Assembly: GCF_023544465.1 (NCBI RefSeq)
Contig: NZ_JALPVL010000016.1
Span: 186,001-250,000, forward strand
Direction of reading: 5' to 3'
Length of the DNA: 64,000 nt
DNA from: Paractinoplanes maris
GTDB lineage: Bacteria > Actinomycetota > Actinomycetes > Mycobacteriales > Micromonosporaceae
Shown here piece by piece: positions 32,896 to 41,724 of this stretch; the stretch's first letter is position 1; each line of letters starts with the position of its first letter. The translations under genes were made by a program, and so were the position numbers. The notes beneath the pieces were generated by a model that had not been told where the DNA came from, searched no databases, and saw nothing but the letters and a program-made list of their open reading frames with translations.

Positions 32896-33687
32896 GTGCA
32901 GGACGTGGACCTGCACACCGTGGCCGAAGTGATCAGCCCAGCTCAGGTGGGGCAGTGGCGGCCGGGCGACGCGTGGCTCGGCGGCGGCACGGCCCTGTTC
33001 GGCGAGCCCCGCCCGCACCTGACCCGGCTGCTCGACCTGACCACGGCCGGCTGGCCCGCGCTCACCCCGGGCGAGGACGGGCTGGAGGTCGCGGCCACCT
33101 GCACGATCGCCGAGCTCGCGGCGAGCGGCTACGACATCGCCGAGAAGTGCTGCCACGCCTTCCTGGCGTCCTTCAAGATCTGGAACGTGGCGACCGTCGG
33201 CGGCAACCTGTGCGCGGCGCTGCCGGCCGGGCCGATGATCGCGCTGGGCGCCGCGCTCGACGGCACGGTGCTGCTCCAGGGCCCCGACGGCGAGCGCACG
33301 GTGCCGGTGGCCGAGTTCGTGACCGGCGAGGGGACGACCGTGCTGAGCGAGGGTGAGCTGGTGCGCTCGATGCACCTGCCCGCCTCGTCACTGCGCTCTC
33401 CCACCGCGTACCGCCAAGGGTCTCTGCATGCCCACGGCCGCTCGGGGGTGCTGGTGATCGGGCGGGCCACGGCCGGCGGCGGGCTGGTCATCACGGTGAC
33501 CGCCGCGACCCGACGGCCGCACGTGCTGGTCTTCGCGTCGCCTCCGAGCGCCGAGATCGTGCAGGTGGCGCTGGCCGAGCGGATCCCGGACGACGCCTAT
33601 GTCGACGACGTGCACGGGCTGCCGGCCTGGCGACGGCACCTGACCCGGGTCTACGCGGAAGAGGTACGGGCGGAGCTGGCGCCATGA
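32896..33687 (+). CDS. FAD-binding subunit of a xanthine-dehydrogenase-family hydroxylase
   Basis: The 263-residue FAD subunit (CoxM/XdhB type). The FAD-contacting WLGGGTALF near residue 30 and ATVGGNLCAALPAGPMIALGAAL near 100 are clear. The C-terminal CO-dehydrogenase flavoprotein domain is shorter than average. The start is GTG; a second GTG 9 bp in (VDLHTVAEV) is equally plausible, and neither has a strong ribosome binding site. It overlaps the next subunit by ATGA, so the two form one enzyme that oxidises a purine, aldehyde or similar N-heterocycle. The substrate is not readable from sequence. Confidence 0.88.
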   Translation: MQDVDLHTVAEVISPAQVGQWRPGDAWLGGGTALFGEPRPHLTRLLDLTTAGWPALTPGEDGLEVAATCTIAELAASGYDIAEKCCHAFLASFKIWNVATVGGNLCAALPAGPMIALGAALDGTVLLQGPDGERTVPVAEFVTGEGTTVLSEGELVRSMHLPASSLRSPTAYRQGSLHAHGRSGVLVIGRATAGGGLVITVTAATRRPHVLVFASPPSAEIVQVALAERIPDDAYVDDVHGLPAWRRHLTRVYAEEVRAELAP

Positions 33688-36317
33688 GGATCAACGGGAC
33701 CGAGCACGAGCGGGCGCCCCGGCCGGGCCAGTGCCTGCGCACCTACCTGCGCGAGGAGGGCTGCTTCGGGGTCAAGAAGGGCTGCGACACCGGCGACTGC
33801 GGTGCCTGCACCGTGCACGTCGACGGCGTCCCGGTGCACTCCTGCGTCTACCCGGCGTTCCGCGCGGCCGCCCGGAGCATCACCACCATCGAGGGCCTGG
33901 CCGGCGACGACCTGCATCCCGTGCAGCGGAGTTTTCTCGACGCCCAGGGTTTTCAGTGCGGTTTCTGTACGGCCGGACTGATCATGACCACCGCCGCCCT
34001 CACCGACGACCAGCGCTCCGACCTGCCGCGCGCCCTCAAGGGCAACCTCTGCCGGTGCACGGGTTATCGCGCGGTCGCCGACGCCCTGGCCGGCGTGGTC
34101 ACCGTGGCCGAGCCCGCCCCCGGGGCGGCGGTCGGCGCCAGCCCCGGCGCCCCGGCCGGCCCCGACGTGGTCACCGGCCAGGCCCGCTACACGTTCGACC
34201 TGACCGTCCCCGGCGTGCTGCACCTCAAGGTGCTGCGCTCGCCCCACCCGCACGCCCGCGTCCTGGCCATCCGGACCGAGGCCGCGCTGGCCGTGCCCGG
34301 CGTCGAGCTGGTGCTGACCCACGCCGACGCCCCGGCCCGGCGCTTCTCCACCGCCCAGCACGAGAACGCGGGCGAGGACCCGGCCGACACCCGGGTGCTC
34401 GACGACGTCGTGCGGTTCGCCGGCCAGCGCGTCGCGGCGGTGATCGCGACCAGCGAGGCCGCCGCCGAACAGGGCTGCCGGGCGCTCGCCGTCGACTACG
34501 AGGTGCTGCCGGCCGTCCTCTCCCCCGACGAGGCAACGGCCGAGGGGGCGCCCCAGCTGCACCCGGCGTGTGAGAAGAACATCGTCGCGGAGCTGCACGC
34601 CGAGCTGGGCGATCTCGAGGCCGGCTTCGCCGCGGCCGACGAGGTCTACGAGGAGACGTTCCGGACGCCGCGCGTGCAGCACGCCAGCCTGGAGACGCAC
34701 GGCGCGGTGGGCTGGCTCGACGACGACGGCCGGCTGGTCATCCGGACCAGCACGCAGACGCCGTTCCTCACCCGGCGGGCGCTGGCCCGGCTCTACGACC
34801 TCGGCGAGGACCGGGTCCGGGTGGTCGCCGGCCGGGTCGGCGGCGGGTTCGGCGGCAAGCAGGAGATGCTGGTCGAGGACCTGGTCGCGCTGGCCGTGCT
34901 GCGGCTCGGTCGGCCGGTCAAGCACGAGTACACGCGGGCCGAGCAGTTCACCTCGGCCACCACGCGGCACCCGTTCACGGTCACCGTCAAGGCCGGGGCG
35001 CGCGCCGACGGCACCCTCACCGCGCTGGCGCTGCGCGTCGTGGCCGACACCGGGGCGTACGGGAATCACGGGCCCGCGGTCATGCATCACGCCTGCCACG
35101 AGTCGGTGGCCGTCTATCGCTGCGCGGCCATGCGCACCGACGCGTGGTGCGTCTACACCAACACCGTGCCCTCGGGGGCGTTCCGCGGCTACGGCCTGGG
35201 GCAGGTGTCGTTCGCCGTCGAGTCGGCGCTCGACGAGCTGGCCCGCCGGCTCGGGATCGACCCGATCACCCTGCGCGAGCGCAACATAGTGCGGGCCGGG
35301 GACGACCTGACCGCGCCCGGTGACCATGCCGGCGACCTGACGATCGCGTCCTTCGGGCTCGACCAGTGCCTCGGCCACATCCGTACGGCGGCGGGGTCGG
35401 CCGCGGACGGGGCACCGGACGGCTGGCTGGTCGGCGACGGCATGGCGATCACGATGATCGCGGCCGGTCCGCCCGGCGGGCACCACGCCGACGCGACGGC
35501 AACCCTGCTGCCCGACGGGCGCTTCGAGATCGCCGTCGGCACCGCCGAGTTCGGCAACGGCAGCACGACCGTGCACGCGCAGATCGCCGCGGACGCGCTC
35601 GGCACCACGCTCGACCGGATCACCGTGCGCCAGTCCGACACCGATGTGGTGCGGCACGACACCGGCGCGTTCGCGTCGACCGGCGTCGTCGTGGCCGGCC
35701 AGGCGGTGCTGCAGGCGGCGCGTGGGTTGCGGGCGCTGCTCGTCGCCTCGGCCGGCGGGGCCGTCCTGACCGAGACGGTGCTCAAGGAGCTGGCCGCGCG
35801 GGCCGGCCGGCCGCTGAGCGCCGAGGGGCACTGGGGTGGCAGTCCCCGCTCGGTGGCCTTCAACGCCCAGTGGTTCCGGGTCGCGGTCGACCCCGGGACG
35901 GGTGAGCTGCGGATCCTGCGCAGCGTGCACAGTGCGGACGCGGGCACGGTGATGAACCCGCTGCAGTGCCGGGGCCAGATCGAGGGTGGCGTGGCTCAGG
36001 CGCTCGGCGCGACGCTGGCCGAGCACGTCGACATCGGGCCGGACGGCCAGGTGTCCACGGTGGGTTTCCGGCAGTACCACCTGCCGACCTTCGCCGACGT
36101 GCCACACACCGAGGTGCTGTTCGCCGACACCGACGACACGATCGGGCCGCTCGGCGCCAAGTCGATGAGCGAGAGCCCGTTCAACCCGGTCGCGCCGGCC
36201 CTGGCCAACGCGGTGCGCGACGCCACCGGCGTACGGCTGACGGAACTGCCCCTCACCCGCGACCGGATCTGGGCGGCGCTGCGGTCCGCGCCGGGATCAG
36301 CGGCAACGTCATCGTGA
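33684..36317 (+). CDS. Fused [2Fe-2S] and molybdopterin subunit of a xanthine-dehydrogenase-family hydroxylase
   Basis: An 877-residue fusion of two subunits usually made separately. Residues 1-150 hold both iron-sulfur sites: the plant-type GCFGVKKGCDTGDCGACTV and the second FQCGFCTAGL...LCRCTGY. The molybdopterin part (about 155-877) has VAGRVGGGFGGKQEMLVED, GAFRGYGLGQVSFAVES and a C-terminal GAKSMSESPFNPVAPALANAV. In that last block the Glu corresponds to the catalytic Glu of xanthine oxidases. With the FAD subunit upstream (ATGA overlap) the holoenzyme has a two-gene layout. No sulfurtransferase or cofactor-insertion gene is nearby. The 3' end overlaps the converging kinase gene by 65 bp. 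Confidence 0.9.
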   Translation: MRINGTEHERAPRPGQCLRTYLREEGCFGVKKGCDTGDCGACTVHVDGVPVHSCVYPAFRAAARSITTIEGLAGDDLHPVQRSFLDAQGFQCGFCTAGLIMTTAALTDDQRSDLPRALKGNLCRCTGYRAVADALAGVVTVAEPAPGAAVGASPGAPAGPDVVTGQARYTFDLTVPGVLHLKVLRSPHPHARVLAIRTEAALAVPGVELVLTHADAPARRFSTAQHENAGEDPADTRVLDDVVRFAGQRVAAVIATSEAAAEQGCRALAVDYEVLPAVLSPDEATAEGAPQLHPACEKNIVAELHAELGDLEAGFAAADEVYEETFRTPRVQHASLETHGAVGWLDDDGRLVIRTSTQTPFLTRRALARLYDLGEDRVRVVAGRVGGGFGGKQEMLVEDLVALAVLRLGRPVKHEYTRAEQFTSATTRHPFTVTVKAGARADGTLTALALRVVADTGAYGNHGPAVMHHACHESVAVYRCAAMRTDAWCVYTNTVPSGAFRGYGLGQVSFAVESALDELARRLGIDPITLRERNIVRAGDDLTAPGDHAGDLTIASFGLDQCLGHIRTAAGSAADGAPDGWLVGDGMAITMIAAGPPGGHHADATATLLPDGRFEIAVGTAEFGNGSTTVHAQIAADALGTTLDRITVRQSDTDVVRHDTGAFASTGVVVAGQAVLQAARGLRALLVASAGGAVLTETVLKELAARAGRPLSAEGHWGGSPRSVAFNAQWFRVAVDPGTGELRILRSVHSADAGTVMNPLQCRGQIEGGVAQALGATLAEHVDIGPDGQVSTVGFRQYHLPTFADVPHTEVLFADTDDTIGPLGAKSMSESPFNPVAPALANAVRDATGVRLTELPLTRDRIWAALRSAPGSAATSS

Positions 36318-38202
36318 AGGTGCTGCCCCGGCCCAGCTCGGAGCGGACGGTCACGGTCCCGCCGTGGTCGCTGACGATGTTCCGGACGATCGCCAGCCCC
36401 AGACCGTTGCCCTGCACGGCCTGATCCATCGCGTTGGCCGCCCGGTGGAAGGGCGTGAACAGCCCGGGTACGTCGTCGGCCGGGATGCCGATGCCGGTGT
36501 CGGTGATCGTGACGACGGCCCGCTCGCCGGTGCAGTCGAGGCGGCACTCCAGGCGGCCGCCGGGCGCGGTGAACTTGACCGCGTTGTCGAGCAGATTCCG
36601 GACGGCGCGTTCCAGCTGGACGGCGTCGCCGCGCACCCAGGCCGGCTCGGTCGTCAGCTCGCATTCGAGCCCCTTGGCCCGGGCCGGGATGGTCAGCGCG
36701 GCGTGCACCCCGTGCACCAGCCGGGTCAGATCGACCGGCAGGACGGCCCGGCTCCGGTCGTCGGAGCGGTCCAGGATCTGCAGGTCGGCCACGGTGGCCT
36801 CGAGCCGGTGGGCGTTGCGCCGGATCGCCCCGACGCCGCGTTTCTGGGCGGGCGACAGCACGTGGTGCTCCTCGTCCTCGCTCAGCATCTCGCTGTAGCC
36901 GAGGATGCTGGTCAGCGGCGTCCGCAGCTCGTGGCTCACGGTCGCGACGAAGACGTCCTTCTGCTCGTCGAGCACCCGCAACTCGTTGATCAGCCGGGCC
37001 TGGCGCAGCCGCAGCCGCTCCTGGTGCGCGGCGTGGTCGATCTCGCGGGCCAGCCCGATCAGCAGCCGGCTCTCCTGCTCGGACCACTCGGGCCGGTCCG
37101 GCCGGGCCACACAGATGAAGCCGGGCGGACAGCCCGCGTCACCACTGAGCGGGATCACGATCGTGCCGATCGAGCCGGCCGGGCGCATCGAGCTGCCCGG
37201 CGCGCACGACCGCGCCTGCTCGGCGATCGACTCGTCGAGCGGGGCCACGCTCTCGGGCCAGGCCGCCTCGATCGGGACGCCGGTCTGGATGGTGATCCGG
37301 CTGTGCACGGTCGCGGCGTGCATCGCCGTGCCGATCAGCTCGGCGATCCGGTGCGCGGTGCGGGCCGGCTCGGTCGCCTCCTGCAGTTCGCGGGTGACCG
37401 CCTGGCGCAGCTCGGCCCGGGTCACCCGGTCCTGCTCGGCGCTGATCAGCCGCTCGGTCTCGGCGGCCAGGTCGTTGAGAGTGCCGGCGACCGCGCGCAG
37501 CTCGGGTGGGCCGGACGGGACCACCCGGGCCGAGTGGTCGCCGTCGGCCAGCCGGCGCAGCGTGAGCCGGATGTGCTCGAGCGGGACCAGCAGGTGCCGC
37601 TGATGCAGGGTGGCCAGCCCGATCCCGGCCATCACGACCAGGGTGGCGAGCCCGGCGAAGAGCAGGGCGGTCAGCTCGGCGTCACCACGCTCGTCGTCCC
37701 CGGTGCGCTGCTCGAAGTCCTCGACCGCGGCCGAGACGTCCGCGTTGGCCGTGCGCACGCGGTCGAACAGGTCCTTGCCCCGCAACGAGCGGGTCCGGTC
37801 GGTGTCGGCCACGCCGGCGTTGACGATCGGGATCGCGTAGCCGTAGAGCCAGTCCTCGGCGGCCAGCCGCTCGAGCTGAAGCAACCGGCTCGACTCCTCG
37901 TCCAGCGGGTCGCCGGCGAGTCGCTGGAGAGCGCTGAACGCCCCGGCCCGGCCGCTGGTGTACGGCTCGAGGAACACGGGGTCGCCGGTGAGCTGGAAAC
38001 CCCTGATGCCGGTCTCGGCGTCGGTCAGGTATTGCAGCACGGCGTGGTTGGTGTCGCGGGCGACGTCGATGCGCTGAGTGGCCCGATCGTGGCGCAGTCG
38101 CTGGCGCTCGGTGACCGCGAAGTGCGCGACGATCAGGGTCAGGAAGAGCAGCAACAAGAGCGCGAAGCCGCCCGCCACCCGGTACTTTAGCGTCGCTCTC
38201 AT
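36253..38202 (-). CDS. CHASE3-HAMP-GAF sensor histidine kinase
   Basis: A 649-residue membrane kinase. After one N-terminal helix (GFALLLLLFLTLIVAHFAV) comes a CHASE3 extracellular domain (about 35-180: TDAETGIRGFQLTGDPVFLEPY). A second helix and HAMP region (about 190-260) are followed by a GAF-like domain (about 290-400). The HisKA site is FVATVSHELRTPLTSILGYSEML near residue 423, and the HATPase ends with TDTGIGIPADDVPGLF and GNGLGLAIVRNIVSDHGG. The ATG overlaps the GAF gene stop (ATGA). The operon PBP, GAF protein, kinase has no receiver gene, so the partner regulator is elsewhere. The gene's end overlaps the hydroxylase gene tail to tail. Confidence 0.92.
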   Translation of the reverse strand: MRATLKYRVAGGFALLLLLFLTLIVAHFAVTERQRLRHDRATQRIDVARDTNHAVLQYLTDAETGIRGFQLTGDPVFLEPYTSGRAGAFSALQRLAGDPLDEESSRLLQLERLAAEDWLYGYAIPIVNAGVADTDRTRSLRGKDLFDRVRTANADVSAAVEDFEQRTGDDERGDAELTALLFAGLATLVVMAGIGLATLHQRHLLVPLEHIRLTLRRLADGDHSARVVPSGPPELRAVAGTLNDLAAETERLISAEQDRVTRAELRQAVTRELQEATEPARTAHRIAELIGTAMHAATVHSRITIQTGVPIEAAWPESVAPLDESIAEQARSCAPGSSMRPAGSIGTIVIPLSGDAGCPPGFICVARPDRPEWSEQESRLLIGLAREIDHAAHQERLRLRQARLINELRVLDEQKDVFVATVSHELRTPLTSILGYSEMLSEDEEHHVLSPAQKRGVGAIRRNAHRLEATVADLQILDRSDDRSRAVLPVDLTRLVHGVHAALTIPARAKGLECELTTEPAWVRGDAVQLERAVRNLLDNAVKFTAPGGRLECRLDCTGERAVVTITDTGIGIPADDVPGLFTPFHRAANAMDQAVQGNGLGLAIVRNIVSDHGGTVTVRSELGRGSTFTMTLPLIPARTAAPPRSGRG

Positions 38203-38819
38203 GACGATCGGCCAGGCTGCTCGGCGTGCAGCCGCGCCAGCTCCTCGTGCTGCTGCTGGACCTGCGCGGCCAGCTGCCCGTTGAGCCGGCCCTGTCGGCG
38301 GCACTCGAACAGGGCCAGCAGCACCATGGCCAGATCGCGCAACCGGGCCACCTGCTCGTCGGTGAGCTCGTGGCGCTTCTCGTCGAAGACGCAGAGCGAC
38401 CCCAGCGCGTACCCCTGCGGGGTCACCAGCGGCGCCGAGAAATAGAACCGGATGCGGCCGAGCATCCCGGTGACCCACGGGTTGAACGCGTAGGCCGCGT
38501 CCAGCCTCGCGTCCGGGAGGTAGGTGACCTCGCCGGTCCGGAACCGCACCGCGCACATCGAGTCGGTCCGGGCCGAGTCACTGCCCGCGAAACCGGTGGT
38601 GGTGAGCTGGCACTGCCGGTTCTCGTCGATCAGGTTGAGCGTCGCGAACGGCACCCCGGCCACGGACGCCGCCACCCGCACCACCGCTTCCAGCTCGTCA
38701 CCGGCCGGCGTGTCGAGCAGCTCGTACTCGTGCAGGGCGGCCAGTCGTCGCTGCTCGTGGGCGGCGGTCACGAGGTTCAGTTCGGCAGCAAACGCATCAT
38801 CGCTGAGCGAATCATCCAC
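38199..38819 (-). CDS. GAF-domain protein
   Basis: A 206-residue soluble protein with one GAF domain (about 20-175). It reads RLAALHEYELLDTPAGDELEAVVRVAASVAGVPFATLNLIDENRQ, followed by SMCAVRFRTGEVTYLPDARLD and GYALGSLCVFDEKRHELTDEQ. This is the pattern found before GGDEF or kinase domains, but here it is free-standing. The C-terminal 30 residues look like a coiled coil. The start is the GTG at 38819, overlapping the PBP stop. The stop overlaps the kinase start (ATGA). It probably works as an accessory sensor to the kinase encoded next. Confidence 0.85.
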   Translation of the reverse strand: MDDSLSDDAFAAELNLVTAAHEQRRLAALHEYELLDTPAGDELEAVVRVAASVAGVPFATLNLIDENRQCQLTTTGFAGSDSARTDSMCAVRFRTGEVTYLPDARLDAAYAFNPWVTGMLGRIRFYFSAPLVTPQGYALGSLCVFDEKRHELTDEQVARLRDLAMVLLALFECRRQGRLNGQLAAQVQQQHEELARLHAEQPGRSS

Positions 38820-40875
38820 CAAACGCAGAGATGTCGCTCGGTGGCTCGAACCCGTCGTATCCGCCGTTCCCGACCGCGGCGCGCAAGGTTCGCGCCACGG
38901 CCGTGACCACGCGCGACTCGACGCCGCTGCCCACCCGGTCGGAGGGGTCGGCCGGGTCGTTGGCGATGCCGGCCGCGGCCATCGCCGGGGTGAAGCCGAC
39001 GAAGGTCTCGGTGCGGTTGTCCTCGGTGCTGCCGGTCTTGCCGGCCACCTCGAGACCGCCGAACAGACCGGCGACCTGCTCCGCCGTGCCACCGTCGCAT
39101 TTCCCGTACGTGCTCTGCTGGCCGACCGGGCAGCGGGCGGCGTCGGTCGCGGCGCGGGCGATCTCGGGGTCGAGCACCTGCTTGCAGCTCGCGGTCACGG
39201 CCACCCGCCGGCCGTCGGAGCCGGTGATCGAGGCCACCGGCAGCGGCGCGCAGTATTTGCCCTCGGCCGCCACCGTCGCGTACGCCGAGGCCAGCTCGAG
39301 CGGTGTCGTGTCGATGACGCCGAGGGTGAACGAGCCCCACGATCCGGCGTTGGTCCTCGCCATCTCGGCGTCGGCCGGCGAGCTGAAGCTGATGCCCAGC
39401 CGCTGAGCCATGGCGACCACGGCAGCCGGGCCGACCTGCTCCTCGAGGTGCACGAAATACGTGTTCACCGAGCGCCCGAACGCGTCCCACATGGTCCGGT
39501 GGCCGTCCATCCAGCTCGGGTTGTCGTTGCCCGGGCAGTACTTGCCGCCGCAGTTGCCGGGCCCGTCGTCGGACCACTCGGTGACCAGCTTGGCCGGCGA
39601 GTCGAAGCCGGAGTTCAGCGGCAGGCCCGCCTCCAGCGCGGCCAGCATGGTGAACATCTTGAAGGTCGAGCCGGCCGGGTAGCCGTTGATCCCGTTGCCC
39701 CCGCTGACGAGGGGATTCACGGTGTTGGAGGTGGACTTCGCGGTGCCGTAGTGACGGTTGACCGCGAGCGCCAGGACCTTGCCGGTGCCGGGCTGCACGA
39801 CGGCGATCGGCAGCGTCTTGCGGTTGTCGAGCCCGTAGACCTTGCGCGACTGCTTGGCCACCACCTTCTGCACGTCGGGGTTCAAGGTGGTGACGACGGT
39901 GTAGCCGCCGCGGCGCAGCGCGTCGTCCCGCTCGGCCTTGGTCGCGCCGAACTGGCTCTGGGAACTCCACCAGCGCTCGAAGTAGTCGCAGAAGAAGCCC
40001 CAGCCGTCGGCCTTCCCGGTGGCGTCGACACACCCGTTGGGCTGGGTCCGGCCCGAGTACGTGAGCTTCTCGGCGGCCGCCCGGTCGTGCTGGGCCTGGG
40101 TGATCAGGCCCGACTTGAGCATCGCGCCGAGCACGTAGCCCTGGCGCTGCTTGGCCCGGGCCCGGTCACCGCTGATCGGGTTGTCGGCGTCGGGCGACTG
40201 CACGACGCCGGCGATCAGGGCCGCCTGGGCCAGGTCGAGCCGGGCCGGGGTGATGCCGAAGATGCGGCGGGCGGCAGCCTCGATGCCGTACCCACCGTTG
40301 CCGAAATACACGATGTTCAGGTAGTTCTGCAGGATCTGCTGCTTGGTGAGGCGGTTCTCGAGCTCCACCGCGTATTCGACCTCGCGCAGCTTGCGGCCGG
40401 CCGAGTCCTCGGTCGCGGCGGCGCGCTCGGCCGTGGTCAGGTTCGGATCCTCCTTGAGCACGTTACGCACGAGCTGCATGGTGAGCGTGGAGGCACCCTG
40501 CTCGGCGCGACCGCTGCGGGCGTCCGAGACGAGCGCGCGGGCCACGCCCTTGAGGTCGACGCCGCCGTGCTCGTAGAAGCGGGTGTCCTCGGCGGCCACG
40601 ATGGCCTGCTGCATGACCGGCGCGATCTGGCTCAGCGCGACGTCGTGCCGGTCCTCGTCATAGAACGTGGTGATCAGCGTCCGGCCGTCGTCGGCGTAGA
40701 CCCGGGTCACCTGGGCGGCCGACGGGGTGAGCAACTGGGCGGGCAGTTCGGCGCGCTGCCGCCGGCTCCACTGGGCGCCCGAGCGCAGGACCGCGCCGAC
40801 CGGGATCGCGGACAGCCCGATCAGGGCCCCGACCAGCACCAATAACCCACCGAAGCGAGCCGCTCTCACGATCAT
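38812..40875 (-). CDS. Bifunctional class A penicillin-binding protein
   Basis: Peptidoglycan glycosyltransferase/transpeptidase of 687 residues anchored by one N-terminal helix. The GT51 domain (about 70-250) has AAEDTRFYEHGGVDLKG (catalytic Glu), GASTLTMQLVRN and KILQNYLN-like KQQILQNYLNIVYFGNG. The transpeptidase domain has the active Ser in PAGSTFKMF near residue 402, SVNTYF as the SxN motif and GKTGSTEDN near 612. The ATG is preceded by AGAGAGG. It heads an operon with the GAF protein and CHASE3 kinase, a link between wall synthesis and signalling that I find unusual. Confidence 0.93.
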   Translation of the reverse strand: MIVRAARFGGLLVLVGALIGLSAIPVGAVLRSGAQWSRRQRAELPAQLLTPSAAQVTRVYADDGRTLITTFYDEDRHDVALSQIAPVMQQAIVAAEDTRFYEHGGVDLKGVARALVSDARSGRAEQGASTLTMQLVRNVLKEDPNLTTAERAAATEDSAGRKLREVEYAVELENRLTKQQILQNYLNIVYFGNGGYGIEAAARRIFGITPARLDLAQAALIAGVVQSPDADNPISGDRARAKQRQGYVLGAMLKSGLITQAQHDRAAAEKLTYSGRTQPNGCVDATGKADGWGFFCDYFERWWSSQSQFGATKAERDDALRRGGYTVVTTLNPDVQKVVAKQSRKVYGLDNRKTLPIAVVQPGTGKVLALAVNRHYGTAKSTSNTVNPLVSGGNGINGYPAGSTFKMFTMLAALEAGLPLNSGFDSPAKLVTEWSDDGPGNCGGKYCPGNDNPSWMDGHRTMWDAFGRSVNTYFVHLEEQVGPAAVVAMAQRLGISFSSPADAEMARTNAGSWGSFTLGVIDTTPLELASAYATVAAEGKYCAPLPVASITGSDGRRVAVTASCKQVLDPEIARAATDAARCPVGQQSTYGKCDGGTAEQVAGLFGGLEVAGKTGSTEDNRTETFVGFTPAMAAAGIANDPADPSDRVGSGVESRVVTAVARTLRAAVGNGGYDGFEPPSDISAFGG

Positions 40876-40979
40876 TGCCGGACCTCTCTGGAGTCGTCGA
40901 CCAAGTCGGTAACACCGATTCCTGAGAGCAGCCTGGATTCGCCGTCCTCCTCGTGGTGACCATCACAAGCCGCGGGCAT

Positions 40980-41393
40980 TCAGCCGGCGGCCCGGCGCTC
41001 CCGCCAGCCGGCGACCACCTGGTCGGCGTCGAACGGCCGCAGAATGACCGGCGGCCCGTCCATCAGGCCCACCGTCGCCTTGTGGATGCGCTCGTTCAGG
41101 TCGGCCACGTGGTCGCGGACCTCGTGCTCGGTCGGCAACCGGTCGACCTTCTCCTCGAGGTCCTCGGTCTCCCGGCGAAGGGCGAGCGTCGGCGGGATGA
41201 CCGAGGCGGTCGCGCCCTCACGCTCCAGCCAGTCCTTCACCCACCAGTCGTCCTCGTACTCCCCGCCATGGCCGCGGAGTGGTTTGCCCTTGCCTCGCAG
41301 GTTGTCGAACTCACCGCGCTCGGCGGCCTCCCGGAGCTGCCGGTCGATCGACGACTCGTACCAGTGCGCCATGAACCCATCGTATTTCGTCAT
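40980..41393 (-). CDS. DUF1992 (DnaJ-C28 homology) family protein
   Basis: A 137-residue protein with the DUF1992 pattern: YESSIDRQLREAAERGEFDNLRGKGKPL near the N-terminus, followed by charged helices. The family is widespread, with no firmly known bacterial role. The start is uncertain: ATG at 41393 (MTKYDGFMAHW) or ATG at 41372 (MAHWYES); homologues begin close to the second. It lies upstream of the PBP gene on the same strand with a 104-bp gap and diverges from the DUF2277 gene. Confidence 0.85.
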   Translation of the reverse strand: MTKYDGFMAHWYESSIDRQLREAAERGEFDNLRGKGKPLRGHGGEYEDDWWVKDWLEREGATASVIPPTLALRRETEDLEEKVDRLPTEHEVRDHVADLNERIHKATVGLMDGPPVILRPFDADQVVAGWRERRAAG

Positions 41394-41448
41394 ACCCGTG
41401 GCGTAATTTGGCAGAAGTCCAGGCAGCCGTTCCCCGGAGGTCCTCACC

Positions 41449-41718
41449 GTGTGCCGCAACATCCACCAGCTGCACAACTTCGAGCCGCCCGCCACCCGTG
41501 ACGAGGTCCACGCCGCGGCCCTGCAGTACGTCCGCAAGGTGGCCGGCAGCACCCGCCCGTCCCAGGCCAACCAGGCCGCCTTCGACCGCGCGGTGGCCGC
41601 GGTCGCCGCCGCCACCGCCGAGCTGCTCGACGAGCTGGTCACCACCGCCCCGCCCAAGAATCGCGAGGAGGAGGCAGTCAAGGCCCGGGCCCGAGCCGAG
41701 AAGCGCTACGCCAGCTGA
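41449..41718 (+). CDS. DUF2277 family protein
   Basis: An 89-residue protein starting MCRNIHQLHNFEPPATRDEV, the characteristic DUF2277 N-terminus with Cys at position 2. A predicted helical, Ala-rich body carries the GTG-initiated frame to a KARARAEKRYAS end. GGAGG stands 8 nt before the GTG. The function is unknown. It converges with the GntR gene, with 6 bp between the stop codons and no terminator between them. Confidence 0.88.
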   Translation: MCRNIHQLHNFEPPATRDEVHAAALQYVRKVAGSTRPSQANQAAFDRAVAAVAAATAELLDELVTTAPPKNREEEAVKARARAEKRYAS

Positions 41719-41724
41719 GCGGGT

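Noticed and set aside
30250..33375. A 1041-codon frame on the minus strand
   Set aside because: Antisense to three well-supported genes; residue content reflects the complementary codon bias.
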